Assembly (NCBI GenBank): GCA_025361765.1
Contig: JANYJS010000026.1
Location: 22,054 to 86,053, forward strand
Origin: Bacillota bacterium
GTDB taxonomy: Bacteria > Bacillota > Clostridia > Peptostreptococcales > Anaerovoracaceae
Length of the DNA: 64,000 bases
Direction: 5' to 3'
Part shown: piece by piece, positions 41,556 through 49,020 of the stretch
Position numbering within the stretch: position 1 is the first letter of the stretch
Layout: every line of letters begins with the position of its first letter
The notes under the pieces: model-generated
Databases searched by the model: none
Told to the model about the DNA's origin: nothing
Seen by the model: the letters and a program-made list of their open reading frames with translations, nothing else
Made by a program: the position numbers and the translations under genes

Positions 41556-42443
41556 CTACACTTTCTCGTTGGTATTCTTGCCAAATAACCCAGCAGGTTT
41601 GACTACCAAAATCAAAATAAGTATGCCAAAGGCTACACCATCAGCTAATTTAGAAGAGATAAACCCTTTCGTTAGGGTTTCCGCAACCCCCAAAATAAAG
41701 CCGCCGAGCATGGCACCTGGTATGCTGCCAATGCCGCCTAAAACTGCGGCTACGAAAGCTTTAAGTCCAGGCATAAGACCCATATAGGGCTGTACCTGCG
41801 GGTATGCTGTTGCATATAGAATGCCCCCCGCCGCCCCAAGCGCAGCGCCGATGGCAAAGGTAAATGAGATGACTTTATTTACATTAATGCCCATCAAAAA
41901 AGCTGCATCCATATCATAGGATGTTGCTCTCATTGATTTGCCCATTTTTGTCCCATTAACGATATAATTTAAAAGAACCATCAGAATAATTGAAACCCCA
42001 AGTACAACAATTTGAACCATACTAATATTGATACCAAAAACATCATAATTAATACTTGTAAATGTTGGAAATTGTTTTGGGTTTGGTCCCATAAAAGGAA
42101 TAACCCGCGCACCGTTCTCAATCAATGTTGAAACACCAATTGCGGTGATGAGGGCTGCAATCCTTGGAGAAGTTCTTAAAGGTTTGTAGCATGTTCTTTC
42201 TATTACGATACCTAAAATTGCGCAGATTGTCATTGAAAAAATAAAAGCAACCAACATGGATGCCGGGGTAACTCCCATAAACGTTAGTATGAAAAATCCG
42301 GCATAAGCGCCCAGCATGAGTATGTCGCCATGAGCAAAGTTTAGTAGCTTTACAATACCGTAAACCATAGTATAACCCAAGGCAAGAAGCGCATAGATGC
42401 TGCCTAATGATATGCCGTTGATCATTTGCTGAATAAATTCCAT
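41556..42443 (-). CDS. livH: Branched-chain amino acid ABC transporter, permease LivH
   Basis: This 295-residue permease has about eight membrane segments. It shows GSIYALLALGYTMVYGIVKLLNFAHGD near the N-terminus (abridged family region) and AAVLGGIGSIPGAMLGG in the C-terminal half, both LivH hallmarks. It is the first gene after the hairpin that separates it from the binding-protein gene. Confidence 0.95.
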   Translation of the reverse strand: MEFIQQMINGISLGSIYALLALGYTMVYGIVKLLNFAHGDILMLGAYAGFFILTFMGVTPASMLVAFIFSMTICAILGIVIERTCYKPLRTSPRIAALITAIGVSTLIENGARVIPFMGPNPKQFPTFTSINYDVFGINISMVQIVVLGVSIILMVLLNYIVNGTKMGKSMRATSYDMDAAFLMGINVNKVISFTFAIGAALGAAGGILYATAYPQVQPYMGLMPGLKAFVAAVLGGIGSIPGAMLGGFILGVAETLTKGFISSKLADGVAFGILILILVVKPAGLFGKNTNEKV

Positions 42444-42482
42444 TTAATATCCTCCTTGGTTCAACATTGTTTCTAAAATCAC

Positions 42483-42515
42483 TAATAATGGGGGAATTGA
42501 CTCCCCCCATTATTA
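42483..42515 (-). terminator. Intercistronic hairpin between livK and livH
   Basis: TAATAATGGGGG and CCCCCATTATTA form a perfect 12-bp stem with a loop of about 9 bases. There is no long T-run after it on the minus strand, so it probably acts as a partial terminator or an RNA-stabilising element. This would give more binding protein than permease, as in many ABC operons. Confidence 0.7.
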
Positions 42516-42554
42516 ATTCTTTAAACTAAGCTGAGATTTTATTGGTTTCCGGTT

Positions 42555-43712
42555 CTATGGATTAACTGTAGCTGCATATTTAACTGCTGGTTTATTGGGT
42601 TCGGTGCCTTTTACCAATTCAACCATAACAGCTGATTTTATTGGATTTCTCTTGGCATCAAATGATATTTGTCCTGTTACGAATTTTTTATTGGTTTCCA
42701 TCATAGCAGTTTTAATCGCTTCAGGATCCGTTGATCCTGCTTTAGCAATGGCATCTGTTAAAATGTATGTCGCGTCGTAAGCAAGAGCAGCTAATGCATT
42801 TGGTGCAACTCCAAATAGTTCGGTATATTTTGCAACGAAAGCTTTTACTTCAGGATCGTTAGCATCAGGTGAATAATGGTTGCTATAATAGCTTCCTACC
42901 ACTTCATCGCCTGCATTGTTAGCGATTTCATCCCAGCCATCTGCCCCAAGCATCGTGCTGGTAAGTCCCTGAGATTTTACTTGTTTTGCAATTAATGAAA
43001 CTGTGTTGTAATAATCAGGAATGAATAATACATCAGGAGCGGTTCCCTTGATTTTTGTCAGTTGAGCATTGAAGTCCATGTCGCCTGTTGCATAAGATTC
43101 TTCAGAAACAACAGTTCCACCGAGCTCTTCAAATTTTGCTTTGAAAGTCTGAGTCAGACCCTTAGAATAGTCGTTTGTGTTGTCGAATAAAATCGCTGCT
43201 TTAATTGCTTTTAAATCCTTATAAGCAAATGATGCAACAACTTGACCCTGGAAAGAATCATTGTAACATGATCTGAAGATATAGTCTCCAGCATCAGTAA
43301 CAGTATCATTGGTTGATGAAGGACTAATCATGATAATTTTTCTAGCTTGAGCATCAGCTGTAATGGCTAATGAGCATTTGCTTGTTAACGCACCAACGAT
43401 ACCAATGACGCCATCGTCAGTTACTAATTTAGTAAATGCGCTTTTGGTTTTTTCTGGATTTGCTTCATCATCTTCAACGATGGCTTCAACCTGTCTACCA
43501 AGTATTCCGCCTGCTGCATTGATTTCATCGACAGCCATAATGATAGCGTCTCTGGATTGTGTGCCATAAGCAGAAACAGGACCACTGATTGGCATGATGC
43601 TCCCGATTTTAATTGGGCCAGTTTCACCTGCAGGAGCTTTGCTGCCACAGCCTGCAAATGTAGTAATGACTAGTGTCAAAACTAAAGCAACTGATAATAC
43701 TTTTTTTAACAT
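42555..43712 (-). CDS. livK: Branched-chain amino acid binding lipoprotein
   Basis: This 385-residue extracytoplasmic solute-binding protein of the Leu/Ile/Val family has a lipoprotein signal peptide (residues 1-21, lipobox TFAGC with C22 acylated). The family region IKIGSIMPISGPVSAYGTQ and the two-lobed periplasmic-binding fold are visible. It delivers ligand to LivHMGF. It is the first gene of the operon and has a good promoter upstream. Confidence 0.95.
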   Translation of the reverse strand: MLKKVLSVALVLTLVITTFAGCGSKAPAGETGPIKIGSIMPISGPVSAYGTQSRDAIIMAVDEINAAGGILGRQVEAIVEDDEANPEKTKSAFTKLVTDDGVIGIVGALTSKCSLAITADAQARKIIMISPSSTNDTVTDAGDYIFRSCYNDSFQGQVVASFAYKDLKAIKAAILFDNTNDYSKGLTQTFKAKFEELGGTVVSEESYATGDMDFNAQLTKIKGTAPDVLFIPDYYNTVSLIAKQVKSQGLTSTMLGADGWDEIANNAGDEVVGSYYSNHYSPDANDPEVKAFVAKYTELFGVAPNALAALAYDATYILTDAIAKAGSTDPEAIKTAMMETNKKFVTGQISFDAKRNPIKSAVMVELVKGTEPNKPAVKYAATVNP

Positions 43713-43755
43713 AATTACCTCCTTAGATTGTTGTGTTGTATTTTTGGGCTTTTAG

Positions 43756-43794
43756 TATAATGTACATTATATTAAATATAACATGCCATTACAA
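43756..43794 (-). promoter_or_regulatory. liv operon promoter with palindromic -10 region
   Basis: On the minus strand TTGTAA (complement of 43789-43794), a 17-base spacer and TATAAT lie about 55 bases upstream of livK. The -10 is half of a perfect 16-base palindrome, TATAATGTACATTATA (43756-43771), which could be a regulator site. Confidence 0.65.
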
Positions 43795-44011
43795 CAAAAT
43801 TTTTACGGTATTTAGACGTTATTTTTCCGCTTTCACCGAATATTATTCTGTCATATTGGCTTTTTTAAACAATATCAATTTGAGGCTTTGGAATTTCCAT
43901 AGAATTATTGGATTATTAGTCATTTGTTTATAAAAATCTCATGTAAAAAACGCATGATGTATTCATCAATAATCCTAGTAAAGCTCAATTTTCAATGTCT
44001 TAAAAAAATGA

Positions 44012-44040
44012 TAGACATTAATATTTCGTGGATGTATAAT
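44012..44040 (+). promoter_or_regulatory. sigma-A promoter of the zinc-ribbon gene
   Basis: TAGACA (44012-44017), a 17-base spacer and TATAAT (44035-44040) imply a leader of about 110 bases before the zinc-ribbon start. Between the liv promoter and this one (43800-44011) I see only AT-rich sequence. Confidence 0.65.
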
Positions 44041-44157
44041 TTTTTTGAGATAAAAATAAGACTCAATGGCCGATCATCTTTTTGGAAAAGTCGTTCCCAT
44101 TAATTCAGTTTTAAGTCTCACATCAATTTTGTTTAATGTTTTGGAGGAAATGAAACA

Positions 44158-44325
44158 ATGGAAGAAAGAACACTCGTATGTCAAGACTGTGGTAAAGATT
44201 TCGTATTTACAGTAGGTGAGCAGGAATTCTACAAGGAAAAAGGTTTTGATAACGAACCAAAAAGATGTAAGGAATGTAGAGACAAGAAGAAAAACGAGAG
44301 AAGAACTTTCAGAAACGATAGATAA
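44158..44325 (+). CDS. Small zinc-ribbon protein
   Basis: This 55-residue protein begins MEERTLVCQDCGKDFVF, with zinc-ligand cysteines at C8, C11, C37 and C40 (C-x2-C-x25-C-x2-C). The tail after C40 is very basic (RDKKKNERRTFRNDR), which suggests nucleic acid binding. GGAGG lies about 10 bases upstream of the ATG. It matches a family of short clostridial zinc-ribbon proteins of unknown function. It stands alone between a promoter and a strong terminator. Confidence 0.88.
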   Translation: MEERTLVCQDCGKDFVFTVGEQEFYKEKGFDNEPKRCKECRDKKKNERRTFRNDR

Positions 44326-44357
44326 TATCGACTGACAACAAGGACATTGAATCATAA

Positions 44358-44392
44358 TTAAACCGGGTGTAAGCCCGGTTTAATCTTTTTTA
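44358..44392 (+). terminator. Terminator of the zinc-ribbon gene
   Basis: TTAAACCGGG and CCCGGTTTAA form a perfect 10-bp stem with a 6-base loop, followed by TCTTTTTTT. Confidence 0.95.
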
Positions 44393-44438
44393 CAATATGA
44401 TTATAATTGTGCTTATCAAATATCATCCTTCCCATCCT

Positions 44439-45599
44439 TTAAATCAGCTGGAAACTTCGCATGATCCATAAATCCACTCCTACAACTACAATAACAAATC
44501 CAATAAAATCCATTGGATTTAAAAGCTTAGTTGAAAATACAGCTACTAATACAACCAAAAGTAAAATTTGTATAATATAGAGCTTTTGTTTTGAGTTTAA
44601 ATGAAGATTTTGAAACTTTTCGAATTTTAGACCAATTGACTCTTTAGCAGAATGCTCCTGTGCTTTTTCATCTACTTGCTTTAAAGGAAAATATCTCTTT
44701 TCAGTAAGTAAAATTTGTCTATATGCTTTTTCCTGCTCCATGAACAGAATGGACAACCCCTCGATCCCGCAGCATCGGCTTTCTAATGCGTCTTTTATTA
44801 GATTTGGTTCAATTATTGGTTCTCCAATATAATTATGCTCAAATTCTTTTACGATATCAAACAAGGATGTATAGATATCTACCTCTTCTTTTAATTTTGG
44901 TGTGAAAAGCAGTTTGATTGTTAAATTAATTGGATCGATATATATATCATCTGTTTTTAGACATAGGTTCTGCGCTTTGATCAATATGTTTTCTGCGCTT
45001 TGAATAGCCACGACTATATTGTAAAGTATTTTATATAATTTTCCTTCTTCGAAGGCCACATCCAAAATGTATTGATCTAGCTGTATTAATCCCTCAACGT
45101 CATAATATACCCTGTATTCTGTGTCAGATTTAAAAAAGTTCATCCCTAATAAACCATATCCGGTATTATTTTCCAGCATTTTCATCTGATATAAATTAAC
45201 ATCATATTCTTTATAGTTTATGCATAATTTCCGCCTACCATTTATATTTTCAACATTGCTCTTCAATTTTGTTGGATTAATGCTTGTGACTTCAGCGCTG
45301 TTGATTTTAAATATATAATTTAAATTGGAAAAACTTATGACATCTCCATTTATAAGTTTGATTTTGTCGCCATGATTTAATAAACATGCGTTTATATAAG
45401 TACCATTTTTCGAGTTGTTGTCGGTTAAGTAATAGGAATTGTCTTTGCATATTATTGTGGCATGACTTTTGCTAATTTTTTCATTGTTAATCCTCAGCGC
45501 ATTAACATTCTGGTCGCTCCCCCTTTCAATATAAAATTCATCCACTTTTAAAACAGAATGAATTTCACCACTCTCTACTTCTATAAGCACTGCTTCCAT
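44439..45599 (-). CDS. FHA domain membrane protein of the tad-like locus (DUF6382-like middle)
   Basis: This protein has 386 residues from the ATG at 45599, which is preceded by GGAGGGG; a longer start at 45629 overlaps the upstream gene. Residues about 20-100 are a forkhead-associated domain with phosphothreonine-binding residues (R26, SKSH around 43-46 and KNGT at 64-67). Residues about 115-290 resemble DUF6382. Two membrane segments lie near the C-terminus (about 335-380). The protein would link the pilus/secretion machine to Thr phosphorylation, but no kinase gene is in the window. It is the last gene of the locus. Confidence 0.85.
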   Translation of the reverse strand: MEAVLIEVESGEIHSVLKVDEFYIERGSDQNVNALRINNEKISKSHATIICKDNSYYLTDNNSKNGTYINACLLNHGDKIKLINGDVISFSNLNYIFKINSAEVTSINPTKLKSNVENINGRRKLCINYKEYDVNLYQMKMLENNTGYGLLGMNFFKSDTEYRVYYDVEGLIQLDQYILDVAFEEGKLYKILYNIVVAIQSAENILIKAQNLCLKTDDIYIDPINLTIKLLFTPKLKEEVDIYTSLFDIVKEFEHNYIGEPIIEPNLIKDALESRCCGIEGLSILFMEQEKAYRQILLTEKRYFPLKQVDEKAQEHSAKESIGLKFEKFQNLHLNSKQKLYIIQILLLVVLVAVFSTKLLNPMDFIGFVIVVVGVDLWIMRSFQLI

Positions 45600-45601
45600 A
45601 A

Positions 45602-46420
45602 TTAATTTACCCCTCCACATTTTGTGCATTTTTGAAAACCCTGAGCTTCAGCTTCTGAAATTTCAATTTCTATTATGTATTTATCAACACTAGGACACTT
45701 CGAACTATGGTAAGCTGTCCCATACTCTTTAAAGCAAAAAACTGCAGATCCATTTGTTTTTTCTGACGCATCACAGAGTTCGCAGGGCTTATAGCTTTTT
45801 CTGATGGTATCATTTAAAATCTCCATACTTGGTTCGTTTGCAACATAGCTGCAGTCTCTAACATGATATCGATCCCCTGCTCTTGGAAAAATAAAAGCCA
45901 GATTATATGGCTCTTCTATTTCCATATTCCCAAAGGGCATAGGCTGGTTATTATCCTTATTGCCAGTCCAAGCTCTCATCAAGACACCCTGAGTAACATT
46001 AACCTTTTTCACGTATCCGATTGGCAGACTTAAGTTGATCACATAGCTTAGTTTTATATTTATTAAGTCGTTTATTCCCCCTTCAGAAAAAAGATATCTA
46101 AACTGGCTTATTTTAATGTCCACAGGGTAATTATTACTATTAGCGAATAAATTTTCTTTTAATCTGGATTCGAAAGCTAAAATATTTTGCGGACCTATCC
46201 GTATCAGTTCCCTTGCTATGCCCTCAGGTATGATTTCCAGCTCATTAAGATAGGCTTCTGTCGACGTTTTTCTTGCTTCATTAACTAAGGCATGAAAAAC
46301 AACTTCCTGAAAGTAGATAATTTTTATCAAGTAAGCAAGTGTTAGTATGCCAACAATCATGACTGGCAAAAGTATGGCCGCCTCTAATGTCACTGACCCT
46401 TTTTTACTATAAGTAATCAT
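45602..46420 (-). CDS. TadE-like pseudopilin with two C-terminal Cys/His modules
   Basis: The 272-residue protein starts with a prepilin-type segment KKGSVTLEAAILLPVMIVG: cleavage is expected after G8, with Glu at +5 (E13) and a hydrophobic helix to about residue 34. The exported part (35-272) ends in two modules with identical spacing, H186-x3-C190-x22-C213-x2-C216 and H238-x3-C242-x22-C265-x2-C268. They resemble the Ada-like or nuclease-associated YHxxxC...PCxxC motif and could bind metal or form disulfides. It lies 10 bases downstream of the DUF5702 gene. Confidence 0.85.
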   Translation of the reverse strand: MITYSKKGSVTLEAAILLPVMIVGILTLAYLIKIIYFQEVVFHALVNEARKTSTEAYLNELEIIPEGIARELIRIGPQNILAFESRLKENLFANSNNYPVDIKISQFRYLFSEGGINDLINIKLSYVINLSLPIGYVKKVNVTQGVLMRAWTGNKDNNQPMPFGNMEIEEPYNLAFIFPRAGDRYHVRDCSYVANEPSMEILNDTIRKSYKPCELCDASEKTNGSAVFCFKEYGTAYHSSKCPSVDKYIIEIEISEAEAQGFQKCTKCGGVN

Positions 46421-46430
46421 GCCTTAGCTC

Positions 46431-48371
46431 CTAATATAATTGGGTTCCGCTGATTTCGATGGTATCAAGCCAAAATTTGTTTAGTTTAGGCAAAATGCTT
46501 CTCTTGGTGATAAACGCGTGATAATCAAAACCACAGTAATACTCTTTCATGCTAAAATTCTCATTATTATTTCCCTTAATATTAATTTGTATGAGATCCA
46601 TTGTACGCAGTAGTTTGACTTCCCTAGGTTCAATAAGAAGAAACAAGCGTAAATAATCTTCATAAAGCAGTCCATTGGCGGCCTCTTTAGGCCTTATAAT
46701 ATTTTTTAATCCACCATTTATAAGTGAATCTATACTGATAGCCCAATCGCTTTCTTTTTTTATTAAAGCCACCCCCGTTTTATCTTCCAATAGTTTCAAA
46801 TCATTTTCCGCTTCTACCGTGGCCCACGCTGTAATAATAAGAAGTTCAGTAGCCAGTGCCCAAGGGCCTGGTGTTATTGCTGCAGCTAATGCGGAAACTT
46901 CCTTCATCTTCTGAGGATTGCTAAAGATATGAACCATATTCAAACCAGTTCGTAAAATCAAAAAATTATTTTCGAATTCGGTATAATTTTTACTATCGCT
47001 TTTATTTCCATATAGAATGTATTCCACTTCATTACTAAAAAAACGATTCGTACCTAATTCACTCTGTCGATTTGCCATATATCTCAATATGTATTCATTC
47101 ACTTGAATGTTATTGACACCTTTTTCTATTTGTTCTTTCATATTGAATAAAGACTCTAGATTGGCATTGAATGAAATTAGAAATTCATCTTGCTGTAATA
47201 GCCCTGCCGATGGAAGCCCTTTGATCACTTTCTGATTCTTTAGTACCCGGTCCTCCGGTTGATCTTTGAGATGCCCAGAGGACTGGTTTGATACGTTAAT
47301 TATTTCTTTTATCATCTGTTTCTTGTCTTTGTCTTCTTTACCTTTGATCAAAATATCTCTCAAAATCATAAAGTCTATTCCCCAATTATAGTTTAGTATC
47401 AAAGTGCTGGTATCAACAGATCCAGTTTTAAGACCAGCTTCGAAATTTTCAAGCAATTTTGTGTTCATCTCAATCGCAGTCTCATATGATAATCCGTCGA
47501 CATTATTCAAGTCATTTAAGATATTTTTTATTGCAGCAACCTTTTGTTCTACCTCTTTACCGACTGTCGTTCCTAAGCTGTTTTTTGGGTTCCTAATAAA
47601 ATCCTCAAAATCATTGAACACATTCAGCATATTTTTAGACGTGTTTTTCAGCCTAATTAAATTGAATAAAAGCAATTCATAATTCTTTCTAATTTCCACA
47701 CTAATTATTGCCAATTCCTTTGCTTTTTCTAATATTTCTTCCTCCGATCCTTTTTCTTCCATTAGAGCTTTTTTTAGCTGAGTTTCAAGCTCGGCAATTT
47801 TCTCGTGGGCATTAAACACTAACGTTAGAATTGGCTCTAATTCAGCAAATCTTTGGAAAATAGCTATGGCCTTTTTGGTAAGTTCTATCAGTAGTGCTCC
47901 CCGATTTATTTCTTCAGCGATAACATTTATGCTATTTACCTTAGGAATTAAAATTCTATACTTCATTTGTTCTAGTACCTGGCTTTCAAAATTATTGACA
48001 TCAAGTAAAGAAAAATCCTTCAGATCAACTGTTACCCCATTGACGCAAAGACCAAGTGGGTCAAAAGTCTTTTCATTTTGATTTAAAGGGCTTTGATAGA
48101 TGCTTTCTTTAGCATACATATACAGCTTCTCGCTAATTGAATCCTGATCTCCTTTGACGCCAAAAATACCATAACTCTCTTGTAGTGGTTTATAATATTC
48201 TGCAAGAACAGATCGGCCTCCCAAGTCAAAAGCGGCATTTGAATAGCTTTCGCCTGCATAGAATCCCGCTGCATTAACAAATGAACTCACTAATAAAGTG
48301 AGGCTTAAAAATAGCATAAGCAAAAAAACTGATATGCCCCCTCTTTTATTGTTTGAGCGTTTACTCTTCAT
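46431..48371 (-). CDS. DUF5702 family protein of the tad-like locus
   Basis: This 646-residue protein has an N-terminal membrane helix (about 11-33) after a KRGG sequence that resembles a prepilin cleavage site. Early residues FDLGGRSVLAEYYKPLQESYGIFGVKG are the family signature (abridged as a region here). The middle (about 160-290) is strongly helical and coiled-coil. DUF5702 genes are found in clostridial tad loci, and the protein is probably displayed outside the membrane. Its start overlaps the upstream TadE-like gene by 11 bases. Confidence 0.85.
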   Translation of the reverse strand: MKSKRSNNKRGGISVFLLMLFLSLTLLVSSFVNAAGFYAGESYSNAAFDLGGRSVLAEYYKPLQESYGIFGVKGDQDSISEKLYMYAKESIYQSPLNQNEKTFDPLGLCVNGVTVDLKDFSLLDVNNFESQVLEQMKYRILIPKVNSINVIAEEINRGALLIELTKKAIAIFQRFAELEPILTLVFNAHEKIAELETQLKKALMEEKGSEEEILEKAKELAIISVEIRKNYELLLFNLIRLKNTSKNMLNVFNDFEDFIRNPKNSLGTTVGKEVEQKVAAIKNILNDLNNVDGLSYETAIEMNTKLLENFEAGLKTGSVDTSTLILNYNWGIDFMILRDILIKGKEDKDKKQMIKEIINVSNQSSGHLKDQPEDRVLKNQKVIKGLPSAGLLQQDEFLISFNANLESLFNMKEQIEKGVNNIQVNEYILRYMANRQSELGTNRFFSNEVEYILYGNKSDSKNYTEFENNFLILRTGLNMVHIFSNPQKMKEVSALAAAITPGPWALATELLIITAWATVEAENDLKLLEDKTGVALIKKESDWAISIDSLINGGLKNIIRPKEAANGLLYEDYLRLFLLIEPREVKLLRTMDLIQINIKGNNNENFSMKEYYCGFDYHAFITKRSILPKLNKFWLDTIEISGTQLY

Positions 48372-48801
48372 CTTTTATTAGCCCCTCTAAGCCCAATATT
48401 CCTTCTGTCATTAAATTTGTATTTCTGATAAATCGGCATTCGTCATGAAGTGCAAATTTCGACCTTTCTTCTCGGATGATCTCAATTGGTTTGAGCCGAT
48501 CCCAGCCATAGGTTTTAGTATGATTAATAGTAACTTCAGAGAATAATCCTAAATATCCATCTTCCTTGTACACGTTGTTTGTAAACTCCATATTAGTATT
48601 TTCTTTATTTCGAATCGTTCCAGTGATTTCGCCGGCTACATCACGTACAGCCAAATCACAATTTACTCTAATAACTACCATAGTATACAAGCTAACTGTA
48701 ATCGTTATTAAAATACTTGCAGTTAGAATTATAATAGGATAGATTATTGCGCTTTCTACAATAGCGCCTCCTTTTCTAGTTCGTACCTTGTTAAAATTCA
48801 T
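48361..48801 (-). CDS. TadE-like pseudopilin
   Basis: This 146-residue protein has a prepilin-like N-terminus KGGAIVESAIIYPIIILTAS. Cleavage after G11 would put Glu at +5, and a hydrophobic helix of about 25 residues follows. The rest is extracytoplasmic, with no cysteine pairs like those of its paralogue downstream. Minor pseudopilins of this type initiate or cap the pilus in tad systems. Confidence 0.85.
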   Translation of the reverse strand: MNFNKVRTRKGGAIVESAIIYPIIILTASILITITVSLYTMVVIRVNCDLAVRDVAGEITGTIRNKENTNMEFTNNVYKEDGYLGLFSEVTINHTKTYGWDRLKPIEIIREERSKFALHDECRFIRNTNLMTEGILGLEGLIKDEE

Positions 48802-48804
48802 ATG

Positions 48805-48966
48805 TTAAAACTCTGTGTTCATCAAATTATCAAATGTGGCTGTTATAAACTCGCCAATTCTTTCTCTAAATAGCATGCCAAGACCAATGGCGATTGCCAC
48901 TAGGATTGCCACCTGAACCATTTCCATACCTCTCTTTGAATAAAACTTTTTACTTTTAATAATCAT
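48805..48966 (-). CDS. Small Flp-pilin-like protein (53 residues)
   Basis: The reading frame from ATG 48966 to TAA 48805 encodes 53 residues with AGGAGGT 7-8 bases upstream. A basic N-terminus (IIKSKKFYSKRG) is followed by MEMVQVAILVAIAIGLGMLF, a hydrophobic helix, and a short amphipathic tail. This is the layout and size of Flp-type pilins. Glu is at +2 after the KRG sequence and not at +5, so processing at that glycine is uncertain. Its place between tadC and tadE is where a major pilin gene is often found. Confidence 0.75.
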   Translation of the reverse strand: MIIKSKKFYSKRGMEMVQVAILVAIAIGLGMLFRERIGEFITATFDNLMNTEF

Positions 48967-49020
48967 GGATGATACCTCCTTTTAAAAAACTATTTATCAA
49001 GTATGATGCTGTGATTATTT

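Noticed and set aside
42118..42510. 130-residue minus-strand frame overlapping livH
   Set aside because: It overlaps livH in another frame and crosses the liv hairpin; composition is not protein-like.
44074..44355. 93-residue minus-strand frame over the zinc-ribbon gene
   Set aside because: It is the reverse of the real 55-residue plus-strand gene, runs through its terminator area and has no ribosome binding site.
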